Part shown: one piece after another, positions 12,845 to 24,634 of the stretch
Layout: each line of letters starts with the position of its first letter
How positions within the stretch are numbered: the first letter of the stretch is position 1
Assembly (NCBI RefSeq): GCF_028554725.1
Contig: NC_071670.1
Coordinates: forward strand, 71,027,001 to 71,091,000
DNA from: Zeugodacus cucurbitae
Lineage: Eukaryota; Arthropoda; Insecta; Diptera; Tephritidae
DNA: 64,000 bases
Direction of reading: 5' to 3'
Made by a program: the position numbers and the translations under genes
Notes under the pieces: model-generated
Told to the model about the DNA's origin: nothing
Databases searched by the model: none
Seen by the model: the letters and a program-made list of their open reading frames with translations, nothing else

Positions 12845-15800
12845 TAACCGCGCTCAATACTCTTCCTAGTACAGTAGAAACGATTTCGATAACACTTTTA
12901 TACAAGGATTTCTTCTGCGAACACAGTGCTCGCAGAGAGTAAGAAGTAGAGTCGAAAAGTGAATTGGTTTACCCTCTTTTGGTATATAATTATATCTATT
13001 GTCGAGTCTTAGATCGTCGGAAAAGAACCCTCGGGCGGCTAAAATCCGTGTTAATGGCTGGCTGTCGTGGCAATTATACATCAGGCGTCATTGGAGAGAC
13101 CCTGGCGCAACTTCGTTCTGGATACAATATCCATGTTAAATCCCTACTTATCCAGACTAAACTCTGGCATAACGAATAAATGCTCTACGGGACTATTGTT
13201 CTATGGAACTCTATGCAGTCCGCGGATAACGCTAACCGTCTTTGTATGCCCAAGAAGCAGACTCAACTAACACTCCTCTCCCTATCGGCCGATCCTGTGG
13301 AAAGATCACCTCGAAGAGAATTAAACTTACGCTTTTCCTTTCATTTAGGGCTTAGATATTCATAATAGCACAACAATCGTTGTATCTTTAAAAATGAGGT
13401 TTACGCTGACAACGAAAGCTGGGTACTTTAATAGCTCTTAGCCCTTTACTTCCAAATTAACTAACCATTATCACCTTCAAAAATATAAGCATTTTCGCTA
13501 ACTCTTTTTTATGGTTTCATTCATGTAAACTAATTTCTTCACACAGATTTATCGAGTATCGCATTTCATTTACCTTCAGATATCTTCACACTTGCGGTTT
13601 ATGCCAAAGCGCCATTTAAATGGATCCAATTATGCGCTTAGCAAGCCCATAAAACCCAGTTGATGATCTAAATCACGTTCACTTTGTACGCAACAAATCA
13701 CCGCCCAAAAGCAACAACAACTACAAGCGGCAGTAAACAACGCCAGCTAGTGCGGCAAGCCATGGAAAGCATGCAGCACGCACCAGAAGTATCAATCAAT
13801 GTGAAATAATCTGCTAACACTCCAACGACGGCATTATGACCTATCCATTTCACCTGCTTTTATTCAACAACAACAACAACATAATAATAACAACAACAAC
13901 AACAAGAAATAAAGAAAGAAAAAGTGAAACAAAAGCCAAGTGACTACGGTGAAGATATTTAGCAACAAAAGGTAAACCACTCACTAAGCCGGTGCTCGGG
14001 CAGTGGCTGAAATATGTGCAAACACACGGTCGTGTATGTGTGCTTGTTTGTGTTGTTGTGGCACAGCATAATAATAAAGGACAGCGAAGAACTTCCGCCT
14101 CAATACATAAGCTGCTATCAGTCATCCTTAAGTACACATAAAGAGCACCTTGCTGACTTTTAGCAGCACTTCAGCACACGCTTCCTGTGGCTGCCACCAC
14201 CTCGACGCTCTCACCCCCCAGGGCCGAGTTGTCGGCTGTTTGTCATGGCTAGCAAAAGTCAAGAAGAAGTTTATAACGGCACAAAATGCGGTCGAATATG
14301 GAATGTGTGGAGCACGGACTGCAACAGGGCTATGAGGGGGGTCGGAGCGGTAAGTGTGGGAACTGCCATTGAACGGACACACGAAGTAATAAAGGAAGCC
14401 GACAATGGGAAGGCAAAATAAAATAACTCGAATAAAATATAAACAAGCAGCGAAAAGGACAAAAGCCAGTCTACACGAAGCAGCTGTGGAGAGAGGACGT
14501 GAGCGAGAGGACAAGAAGGCTGTGAAGTGGCTAAAATTCTTCAGCTGGCACGCTTGTGGGTCGATAAAGCAGTTAAGCGAAACAGCAAACAATGGCCGAG
14601 AAATCACAAGCACATCTGGGGAGATGGGGTATCGATGGCCTTTACTAAAGTGCAGTTGTTTGTGTATATGTACGCAAGGGCGATCCTTTGTTTGCGTCCA
14701 GGCGACCAGGAGCAGCTGACAAAAGGTGTGATAATGTGGCAGCAAATCTGGGCTTTAATGTGAGAACCACATCGACAAGAAGTCTATACTGAAAGAGGCG
14801 TTGCCATTATGTAGAAGGCTTTATTGCTGTTGTTGTTGTTGTTTGCCTTTTCAAATTCATTCAGGTGTGGTAATGCTCTCCACCGCTGGCAGGAAAGACA
14901 AATTAGTTAATGATTTACTAGCGATAGCGGTTTCATCGCATCAAGATAATAAGGTGATAATGTGAAAGGGGCCGTTTAGTTTACGATATTTTGTGAACAT
15001 ACTATTAGATTGTAGAAATACATATGTATATGAAGGCATTAAGAATAATAAATTTTATACTAAGAAGCGATAGACAAAGATTTTTGCGAAATTTCCATAG
15101 TCCTCACATGTATACGAGTATTATTAACACGTAACGAAAAAGTAGAGCTTTCACTAAGCTCCCGATTGATCGTCTTTCTATTTGGATTTCTTTTCTTTCT
15201 TATAAAATAAGAATATTATGTGTCTCAAATTAAGTTTATAATCAATGAATACTTCCTTCCTTCGGAAATGCCTTGACTTATGGAACTTTCTAGGCTAACG
15301 GTTACAATTTTTTACAATACATTCTCTGCTTTTATGCACTGAACGGAGGCTTCTCAGCCTGCGGCCGAGGTTAGCTTTAAACACAGTTTTATAAAATTTA
15401 TAGATTTCAACTATTCTATATACCGCACTTTGATAGAACTTTCCCAAAGCTTTCCCTAATGAAATATATAAAATTTTGCCTTTTTCAAATATTGCTTTTA
15501 ACTTTTCTAACAAAACTAATCTAAAATGCTTCTAATGCTAAAATCTAAGTGCTTCTACGTCTCCATTTAATATTCCTTTCTCTCTCTCTCTCTCTCTCCA
15601 TCTTGCTCACCATCACTTCTATTTGCCCATTACTTCGTAGCATTTTGCTTAAAGTCTGCAAAAACTTACAAAGCCAAGTAACCAACTGCTTGCAGCGCTG
15701 CATGTGAAACAGGTCTCTGCGCCTTAAACTATGCTACACCTTTTCAACATATGCGTGTTTCCGTTTTTGTTGATGTTTGCTTGACTTTTACCAGTTCAGA

Positions 15801-15981
15801 TCATAACCATAATTTCGTTTTCTTACAAACACATACATATATACCTACTCGTACATATATGGAAGAGAGGTTTGGCGAATGGTGGGCACACAAGATAGCA
15901 ACAACTGCACTGTATGTATCTAAGTAATTGTTGCTCTTTTAAAGAAGTACAATTCGGTCCTTTCAAAATGATTTCAATATT
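12845..15981. other. Noncoding stretch with simple repeats
   Basis: Contains CAA-rich arrays (13,866-13,907), GTT runs (14,827-14,842) and a CT run (15,577-15,599). A 205-codon frame on the minus strand (14,128-14,745) has no recognised domain and is paired with equally long frames on the other strand, so I do not call it a gene. The 13,030-13,330 segment also has short frames of coding-like composition but no recognisable product. Confidence 0.45.
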
Positions 15982-16436
15982 TATACCCTGAACAGACAGG
16001 GTATATTAAGTTTGTCACGATGTTTGTAACATCCAGAAGGAAGCGTCGGAGACCCTATAAAGTATATATATAAATGATCAGTATGTTGAGCTGAGTCGAT
16101 TTAGCCATGTCCGTCTGTCTGTCCGTCTGTATATATACGAACTAGTCCTTCAGTTTTTAAGATATCGTTTTGAAATTTTCAAGAAGCTGCTCATTTGTCG
16201 GAACTGCCGATATCGGACCACTATATCATATAGCTGCCATACAAACTGAACGATCGGAATCAAGGGATTGTATGGAAAACTTCCGTATTTTACTACAAAT
16301 CTTCACGAAATTTGGTGTGAGTTATTGTTCATAGAAATAATTTAATCTCCGAAAACATTTTTCAGATCGGTCACTAAAAGAAATGCACCTGTGAAGGGTA
16401 TATTAGCTTCGGTACAGCCGAAGTTAACGTTTTTTC
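15982..16436 (+). mobile_element. HINE family B (INE-1/DINE-1-like), complete copy
   Basis: The 5' end TATACCCTGAACAGACAGGG forms a hairpin. It is followed by an AGAAGGAAGCGTCGGAGACC block, an ACCCTATAAAGTATATATA block, and GTCCGTCTGTC repeats. The 3' end has AGGGTATA, the complement of the 5' tip, followed by a hairpin CTTCGG with CCGAAG. These blocks match, in order, what is known of Drosophila INE-1/DINE-1, a Helentron-associated non-autonomous rolling-circle element. There is no coding sequence. A second copy lies at 56,206-56,614 in the other orientation. Confidence 0.8.
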
Positions 16437-17934
16437 TTATATTTTAACAATTCACTTTTTACTTTCGATGTCCGTTGTTGTTATTGTCGTTTGAAGGAAG
16501 TTGCTTTATGATGTCATATATTTTCAGGCTCTTGACCACATTGTTTGCTTAGCCCTACCACCTCAGTTGGATAGACATATAGGTAGACCAAATGTAATAA
16601 AGTTTATGTTTGTTTGAGTTGCTGCATTTTATTTATTTATAATAATGTATTGCCCCTTAGTAAACATCATGTTCTTACTATATTTTTCTTATGCTGGACT
16701 CCGTGGAGTAAACAACTTATTCTGCACAGTCAATTTTGTCTTGCATGTATATTTTATACAAGTTCATGTTCATAAAAGTAACGGCACGTATGTAGAACCA
16801 AGTGAGGACTCAAACATTTTTCTTGCTCTACTGATGGACCGAAAACCGCAACTTCATCTTTGTTTCGGATCAATTTCCTTAACTTACTCCAATGCTTATT
16901 ACTTCTTCTTTTCTACCTACTTTGACTCTGCTCGTATTTGTTTAGTGGCTCAGTCTTAAGGCATTCTTCCTATAGTTTCTACACACTTCTTCGTTGTTTC
17001 TCCTTTGCACTTTTTGGTCAACAGCTCACTTTCCACACACACACACACATCCATCGATTTTTTGCCGCCGACTTTTGAACTTTAAAAGCTGCTTGAGGTT
17101 AATAGCATTTAGGCGAAGCCGGTGGTCACACTCCCTCTCACACTCTTGCAGGTGTCGGTGGCAAAGTCCAAAGTCCAAAAGTCGCTATCAGTTGGGGATA
17201 AAGTGGACTTTCGGAAGTAGGATTGCGGTAATTGAGTCAATGGAAGTGTTAGTCGCCAAGTTTCTGTTATTACACGAGTACAATATGATACAGCCAAAGG
17301 ACAAGCGATACAAAAAGTGTGTGAAAAGTGCAAAATGCAAAAAAGCGAGACAAACAAGGACACTTTGTGGTTGTGCCGTTAGGTGACTTTATCGATTTTG
17401 TTTTGTTGCACTCGATTGCAGTTGAAACTTCGAAAGTGTGCTACTATTTAAATAAAATATTATGTAAATGTATGTATATAAAGTTGTAAAATGTTATGTT
17501 AGCTGGCTAATATGTTTACATGGTCGAAATATTTGTTAGAGTATGTCATTTGACTTCATTGCTGCAGGTTTTGGCCTCATTATACTCACTATAGTCTATT
17601 TGAAATTTATATTAAAACAAATCCTCATTTCTTATGTTATAAAAGTATTATCTTCGATTATCTAAAAAGAAACCGTATCTATCTAATTTACACAGTCTCC
17701 AATCCAAAATACCAAATAGGTCTAAAAATTTTGTAAGCAGGGTATGTCTTCGATCTCTCTTATGTTCTGTGCAGGAGATGACAAACCTCCTATTGTTTTT
17801 CTTCAATGAAAATTAATCTCATAAATTCTTTAACAGATAATGCAATTTAAATTCGTAAACGACAAAATATATTTGAACTTAAAGCTTTCATCTTTTCAAC
17901 GAATTCGATCCATCTGCTCTAATTGTATGAAGTT
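16437..17934. other. Noncoding stretch, no gene recognised
   Basis: A CA run lies at 17,036-17,048. The 130-codon frame at 16,994-17,386 overlaps a long antisense frame and shows no domain. No promoter, RNA gene or repeat family was recognised. Confidence 0.45.
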
Positions 17935-18696
17935 TTTTGTACATATATCGGAAACTACTAAAGTTATATCAAGGAAACTTTCTAGAGTCGTTTCTTTTAG
18001 GTGCTACCTTATACAGTCCAAAAATTAAAGAAATCGGATAATAACCACGCCCACCTCCCATACAAAGGTTAGGTTGAAAACTACTAAAAGTGGGTTAACT
18101 CACTAACGAAAAACGCCAGAAACATTAAATTTCACATAAGAAATAGCAGATGGAAGCTGCACTCAGATTTTTTTTACAAAATGGAAAATGGGCGTAGCAT
18201 CGTCCACTTATGGATCAAAAACCATATCTCAGGAACTACTCGACCCGATTTCAATGAAACTTGATTTGTAATAGTTTCCTTACATCCCAATGATATGTTG
18301 TGAAAATAGGCCAAATGGCTTTACAACCACGCCTACTTCCTATATACCAAAACATTGAAAACGATCTGAATCGTTAACATTACAATATATAAAGTAAGCA
18401 CTAGTGAAGATATCGGTGCAGAACTTTGCACAAATACTACGTTTATAGTGTAGCAGCCCCATTCTAAAAATCGCCGAAATCCGACCATAGGTTTTTAAGG
18501 CCCCATATATCGAACACGAGGACTTCGGTGCTTCTAACCTAATATTATGGTTTCCAACTTTCAATGGACTTTATACACTATATATGACGAATATGTGGGT
18601 CAAATTGTGTATTATATAATATTAATCAAGTTAAATAAATAAATTGCGAGAGTATAAAATGTTCGGTTACACCCGAACTTAGCCTTTCCTTACTTG
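17935..18696 (+). mobile_element. HINE family A, 5'-truncated copy
   Basis: Matches the near-complete copy at 53,172-54,432 block by block: CGGATAATAACCACGCCCAC, the GGTTAACTCACTAACG block, ATATCTCAGGAACTACTCGA, and the terminal unit. The terminal unit is TTGCGAGAGTATA, then the hairpin GTTCGG with CCGAAC, then a tail ending CTTG at 18,693-18,696. The 5' TATACTCTC hairpin is missing. The 3' end is intact and followed by TTTT, as expected for HINE insertion into T runs. Confidence 0.75.
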
Positions 18697-21329
18697 TTTT
18701 AAATTGGGAGCGAGCTTACATAAAAATATTTAGTCTCAACTTTCCCAAAAATGGTTAATTAAATCTACATCCATATTCAGGTAATATTATGTATATACCG
18801 TTAAAAAGTTAGTTTAAACACATTTATATATCGTACAACCCAGCACTTGGAAAACATAAAACAAATAAATATCGCTCCCCCGGGACTCCCGTTGCATGCC
18901 ACACATAAATATCATTGCATTTGGCTTTTATTATGACATTTGTGCGCCAACGAAATCGAACTCCGTCACAATTTCAGCACATCAAATTACACAAAGCACT
19001 GAAAGGAAGAGTGGTTGAACCGAAATATAACGGTATGCCATTAAGTTAATGGAAAAGTGAACGAAATTAATTGATTGCCATTTTCTGTGTGTGATTAAGA
19101 CAAAGAGAAAGAAAGGAGCAGTGAAACTATGAAAGTAAAGACGACATTACACAAATAAAGAGTAAAGAAAAGAAACATTCGTACAACAAAAACAACACAA
19201 AAGAATACGAAATTGCCAGGCAGAAAAGAATATATATATTAATAAAAATAAAATTGTCATATTCTGCTTATTGCCTTTTCATTTTTGCTTTGTGCGACAA
19301 GTAAGACGACACTTTCCCGTAATTGCCTACTTACCACCGACATACCGTTACGCCGCTCACACCCACCATGACATATCACTTTCCTTAAGTACACATTACT
19401 TTATAGTATATTGTTTTGCTTGGTCACTTCCGTTAGGACGACGACACAAATAGCTTTTTATACCCGAGTAAATGTGTGCTACACACACGCATATAGAAAG
19501 CTAACGGTATTGGCAAGGACGAAAGCAAAAGTCGAAAATGACAACTTCAATTTCGTAAGAAGCCTTGAAGAAGGCGTTGGAGAATGCGCCAAATAAGTGA
19601 AAATAAAAAAATATAAAAACATAAAAGGTGCAAGTACATCTCGGCTCATGTTGCACATACATACAGTTATTATATATAACATTACTCTTATATATATGTA
19701 TTTGTAATTTAAGTAAACAAATGGTCGCAGCTGACAAAAATAGCTGAAGCCTTAAAAGCCACATTTAGCCGCAATTATGCGCGCATTACCTGCGAGTGAC
19801 AAAATGACGACACAACAACACATAAATAAAGCACTTAACGGCAACATAAACTGCGCCACATTCGGCGCACGGCACATAAGAAATCCAGTCGTGACTCACA
19901 CACCGCAGCGCCTTCAATCTCACTCTGTCATTTCGCATTTTTATTACGCTTTATTTCGAATTCAACCGCGCGCGCTCCACGTTGTTGTCACCGTCTTTGT
20001 TCTAAGTAATTCTTCTTGCCACGGCAAAATAACTGGCATCTCGCATATTTAGTCAAGGCAGCCGTCACTGCCAGGTGTTGAATGCGACGACGACGTCTTC
20101 GTCGGCGATAAGAATCATAATCGTTCACAAGCTGGCTAAATGCCATGCCACGTTACACAGGCAAACCCTGCCTCCCCGGAGAACGTGCAACATCGTGCGC
20201 ACAGCGGATGAGCAGCTGAGCGGATGTATTGAGCTGCAGCGACGGCATCGTCTCCATTATGAATAGCACCGTTGACTTGCTACTTGCTAACTTCTGATGT
20301 TCTTACAAACTGCTGTGGCGCCACAGCTAGCAACTCGAAGTTGCAGGAAGCCCCTACGAAGGCAAGACAGTAACAGCCGTTATGCGTCATCTCGAACATA
20401 TTCTGCATCTCACCGGATGTTGCCGTTATGTACATGTTATGCGCCTCGCTTGCCCTTACCACCGCTTGCCGTCAGTCACTTACGTGAACATGTCTTCAGT
20501 CTCCTGCAGCTGCTGCTCCAACTTTCTTAAGACACACAAACAAGCAACTTGTAGCCCCGCCAACACATTCGCACACACATACCATGTCCAAAAGCCTGAG
20601 CCTGCACTGACGTCTTACCTACGCACAGTGAATTCGTCGTTTCCATCACCGGCTTGCCAGCAAAATGGGAGTTTCTAAGTTTGTGCCGCGCACTTCCGAC
20701 CCCAGCGTACGCGTATGTTGGACCAACTGCACTCACTTGTAAGTGTATAATGCGTATGACAGTTATGTACTGCTCGCGCGCCATGTCCTTGTCGTGTCAG
20801 TTTATTAAGTAATAAGCTTGCTGGCGGCTCTGGCTGTGTGTAGGACTTTTGGTTTGTTAGAAGAGTGGAGAATGAGAGATTGTTGGACAAATTACTTGTG
20901 ACATAGTAGCAGACTTGCTAAAGTTGACTTAGTTTTGAGGTTAGGTAACTTGTTTGGGGAAAGTGACTTGGTGTAGGAAAGTTAAGACAAAGAATTTGGC
21001 CAAGTTAGTCAGATTTAGTAAGGGGTATCTTGAGAGAGCTGACTCTGATCATTTTTCCTCGCTGATGAAATTCATTCTGCTTGCTTTAATTGACTGTATA
21101 CTGGTTTCAGTATTATCAAGCTTCACTTATCAACGTTTCTGATTAATCCAACAATCTTTAAAGCTTATAACTTACAGACTCTCTTAGCATTAATTAACTG
21201 AAGCCTGGACAATTTTATAGATTTTTAGCTGCGAAGATGTCACAAAAGGGTAGCGTATTGATATGCTGATTGATTGGTTCACATTATATGTATATGCATG
21301 CATGAGAATTCCATTCCCTATAAGTCCTG
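18697..21329. other. Noncoding stretch, no gene recognised
   Basis: Includes a moderately GC-rich segment (19,770-20,780) where short frames overlap on all strands. None has a recognisable product, so I treat it as noncoding or unresolved. Confidence 0.45.
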
Positions 21330-22200
21330 CTAAATTTCTTGTTGTTTCCAAGAAAAATAAAACGCATATAATTAAAAGTTATGGCCAAGAATTTAGCTTC
21401 ATTATAAACATATTCTTTGGTTAAGGGATTCAAAAAATCGATTTTTTGTTTTTGACTTATAAATTTCTACAACATCTCAAGAATATTGTCCTAAATTCAA
21501 GTCGATCCGAATAATAGTTTCGGAGATGCAGCCTTTGGAAGGTGTGCGCTCCAAGTCAAGTACTATTGTACTCAAAACTTTAAACGCGTTTTTCTCGAAT
21601 CGTCAAATTTTCTCGAACACTACTCAACCGAGCTTGATGAAATTTTGAACAGGTGTTGGAAATACAATTTACTCGTGCTTGAACGAAGGATTTTATTTTT
21701 TTTCAACAACTATTTAAAAAAAAACAAAATGTCAAGCAAATTTGACCGAAATTTTTATTTTTTTTATTACCAAAATTCCAATTTAAAATTTTTTTGTCTT
21801 GCCTTCGTTCAAGCACGAGATTATGGGCTTACCTAAAACACTTAGTTTTGTTTTTTTTTTCATTTTCGATGATCTTTTCAGGAGTTATGCTGACAACGCG
21901 GAATCATATTTGTTCCGAGGGGTCGCCGGAAATGACGTCGCAATGAAGGAATTTTACTTTTTTTTTAATTTCAGAAATTATTATTTAAATATGTATCTAT
22001 AAGACAGAAAAAAGTTTGAATTAAATAAATAATTTTTTACAAAAAAAAATTTACTGGACAAAACCCATTTGACCCCTTAAGTGACTACCGCCGTTGGCTC
22101 GAATAAATTCCGACCAAGAGTCCAAATTTTCCACCAGTTTTTGCAGCAATTTTGGGATCGGGATGAATCTCTTCATAATGAAATGAAATAATAAAGACTA
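21330..22200 (-). pseudogene. Tc1/mariner transposase C-terminal remnant, interrupted by a TTAA element
   Basis: On the minus strand from about 22,170 to 22,081 the sequence reads RFIPIPKLLQKLVENLDSW and then EFIRANGGSH. This parallels the remnants at 27.1 and 29.4 kb, which read LLQNMVENG...LELIQASRGEN and LLQKVVDDDG...LEFIRTTCSK. Immediately after the SH codons the copy is split by the element at 21,421-22,080. The mariner-like sequence resumes at 21,420 and runs to about 21,330, where CTAAATTCTTGGCCATAAC parallels TAAAATTCCTTGCCATAAC near 27,260. It is non-functional. The three copies are ancient relative to the RTE fragments. Confidence 0.55.
21421..22080. mobile_element. TTAA-flanked non-autonomous element (piggyBac-type MITE, copy 2)
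   Basis: Begins TTAAGGGATTC and ends GACCCCTTAA, with TTAA on both outer edges. It is 660 bp long, against 648 bp for the relative at 12,197-12,844. The two share AACTTTAAACGCGTTTTTCT (near 21,578) in the same relative position. The inverted repeats are shorter and more decayed than in the other copy. It also shares a TTCAAAAAATCGATTTTTT block near its left end with the element at 30,174-30,593. There is no transposase. Confidence 0.65.
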
Positions 22201-22914
22201 ACTACAAAAAAAACCGATTAGCCGTCTTCACAAATGACAAAATTATATATGTTGCCTCTTTGTCGATTGTAATAAAATTCTGAAAATATTCTAATGCAGT
22301 AGAAAGAATGCCAAAAGTGCCAAAATATTGTAAAATGAATTCCTCAATACCTTGTGTATTACAATGATTACACAAATTCTATCAAGATTTGATCGGATAA
22401 TTATTATAGTGGTTGGCTCAATACTACCCAAAAACACTATGAAGAATGAAATTAAAAGCCTTCTTAAATTTTGTAAACATATTGACTAAGATTTTACCAA
22501 AGACGATTTCATTACATATCAAAGTCTAAGATCTTGTGAAACAAATGTCAACACCACAAATAACGATCATAAAAGATTACCTAAATTGATTTCACATCCT
22601 ACATTCAACTGTTACTATCTTCAGAAATATGTAACGCACTATGCCAAGGCAGATTCAATTAATGTAGTTTTCCGGAACGAATGCTTCCCACAATTTGATT
22701 TATTTCAAAGCTTTGTTGCGCATAACTCGTTCATTATGCCTACCTTAGGAAAACTTTGCGCTGAAACAAATGAATTCACGTTTCTTTGCATAAATCATCG
22801 ATAATTTCCAGCAAGCAAATATATTTAGGCGCATTGTAATGAAATCGGTTTCGACAGTCGGAATATAGGTTTAATTACAATATTCTTATCAAGGCTTCTT
22901 CTCGACCGTCCTCT
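22201..22914. other. Noncoding stretch, no gene recognised
   Basis: AT-rich sequence next to the mariner remnant. It may contain older upstream parts of that remnant, but I cannot read a frame with confidence. Confidence 0.4.
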
Positions 22915-24633
22915 GGGGGGTTACTCTGTAAGGCGTTGCGCAAGTGAAAAAACTCGCAAACGAAAAAAAGATACTCTGTAAACGCGACAATCGAATCGTA
23001 AATTTCGTTCAACGCATTTGTTTTTCCCCTGCGCAATGAAAGTACTCTGTATTGCGTTTACGAGTTTCAAACTCGTGCGTTTTACGAATTATTCATTCGA
23101 TATCAAACTGGCAAACGCAATGAACCAAAAATATAAGTTAATAAGGTATATTTGTAGTTTTATTTACAAAATATTGACTTTAATAGGGAACATTCCAAAA
23201 ATATGAAACAAGGTGGAAAACAGAAAATATACATTGACCATTGGAGCTAAAAAGTAAATGTTGTGAAGTTATATATTGCCCGGTGTGACCAATAGAAGTG
23301 TTTTTAATTATCTTTTTATATGGTGTTTCAGTGATATTGAAGTCCAATTATGTACTTACTGTAAATAACGCTTTTTTATTATATTAGTGGTTTAAAAGAA
23401 TTACACATATGTATGTATTTACAAATAAAGACATACATACATACATATGAGCAAGAAGAGATTAAGCTATATATCATTAATATGAATTTTAATACTATTA
23501 TTTACTGTATTAAATAAATAAACTTCAATATTTATGAACTATAATCTAATCATACGTTCTGCATTTGACCCCTAGAACGTTTAGCAAATTTTGGCTTCAT
23601 TAGCATATTCCAGTAATTAATTTAAAACACAATACAATTTGAATTAGGTATGTATGTAAAATATAATTCTTTATATTGTTCATTTTCTATACCCTCGCAA
23701 CATGTTGTACATAGAGTATAATGGTTTTGCTCACGTAACGGTTATTTTTAATACCTAAAACTAAACGAGTTATATGAATACATATGTATCAAAATGACCA
23801 AGATGACGATAAAAGTTGAAACCCGGATGTCTGTCTGTCGTCTCTTCGATTTTTTAAATGTTCCAATATCAATATTTTGGTACTTTATACAAATTCCGTT
23901 TCTATGCCAGAGATTTAATTGCAGAACTTCATTATGTATAATGTAATGTAATAATCGCTGGAGATTTTAACATTTGACAAGTCTAAAGGTCTTATTGTAG
24001 ATATACTCTCGAAGAAACATTTTTTATTTCCCTGCTTGATAAAGAATATTCAACTACAACTGCCGGTACACAAATTCTAGAAGTAAACCAACGAAATTAA
24101 ATAGTGTCAGAATAAATGTTCGATGGATAAAAGTATATATTTAAGAATCATTGCAAGAATGCCTTTATATGACTTTAAAACATAATATAACAATTAACAA
24201 AGTATTGTTATAGTTAAAAATATTATTACTTTTAAATATAAAACATAAAAAAGTTATCATATTGATGTAAGAAATATTAATTTAAATTCCGCATCCAAAA
24301 CAATCTCTTATCGTATTCTTCAGTATGGTTTAATATAAAGATTTAATATCATTGCTTCTGAGTCTTACAATATATAATAATATGATAGTATAAAATGTTC
24401 GGTTGCACCTGAACTTTGGCTTTCCTTACGCTTTTGACTTTTCTGTTTTTGAATTTGTTTACGTTCTAATTTTTTTCTAGCAGTAATGTAAACTTTTTTG
24501 AAAATATGTGAACGAAAATACGTTTCAATATTTTCTACAATTCGAAAGTTTTACAGAGTACCGATTTGCCTTCGCAACGCAATTCACTTTCGTAACGCAT
24601 TTCTATTCGTAACGCCTTACAGAGTAACCCCCC
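22915..24633. mobile_element. Inverted-repeat DNA element with nested HINE
   Basis: Perfect 23-bp inverted repeats bound the element at 22,915-22,937 and 24,611-24,633. They are a six-G run followed by TTACTCTGTAAGGCGTT, and the complement. Subterminal copies of ACTCTGTA recur near 22,973 and 23,044, with the complement TACAGAGTA near 24,553. Subterminal repeats of this kind are usual in hAT-like and P-like elements, but no clear target duplication is visible. A family-A HINE (23,688-24,434) sits inside, so the original element was about 970 bp. No transposase frame was recognised. Confidence 0.65.
23688..24434 (+). mobile_element. HINE family A, diverged copy nested in a TIR element
   Basis: The 5' end TATACCCTCGCAACATG and the following GTTTTGCTCACGTAACGG match the family-A start. 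The 3' end ATAGTATAAAATGTTCGG, the GTTCGG/CTGAAC hairpin and TTTCCTTACGCTTTT match the family-A end with a few substitutions. The middle is diverged and shortened. It lies wholly between the inverted repeats of the element at 22,915-24,633, so it inserted after that element. Confidence 0.65.
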
Positions 24634-24634
24634 T

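Noticed and set aside
14128..14745. 205-codon minus-strand frame as a gene
   Set aside because: No domain, signal or family pattern. Plus-strand frames of 61-104 codons overlap it, and the composition follows the background.
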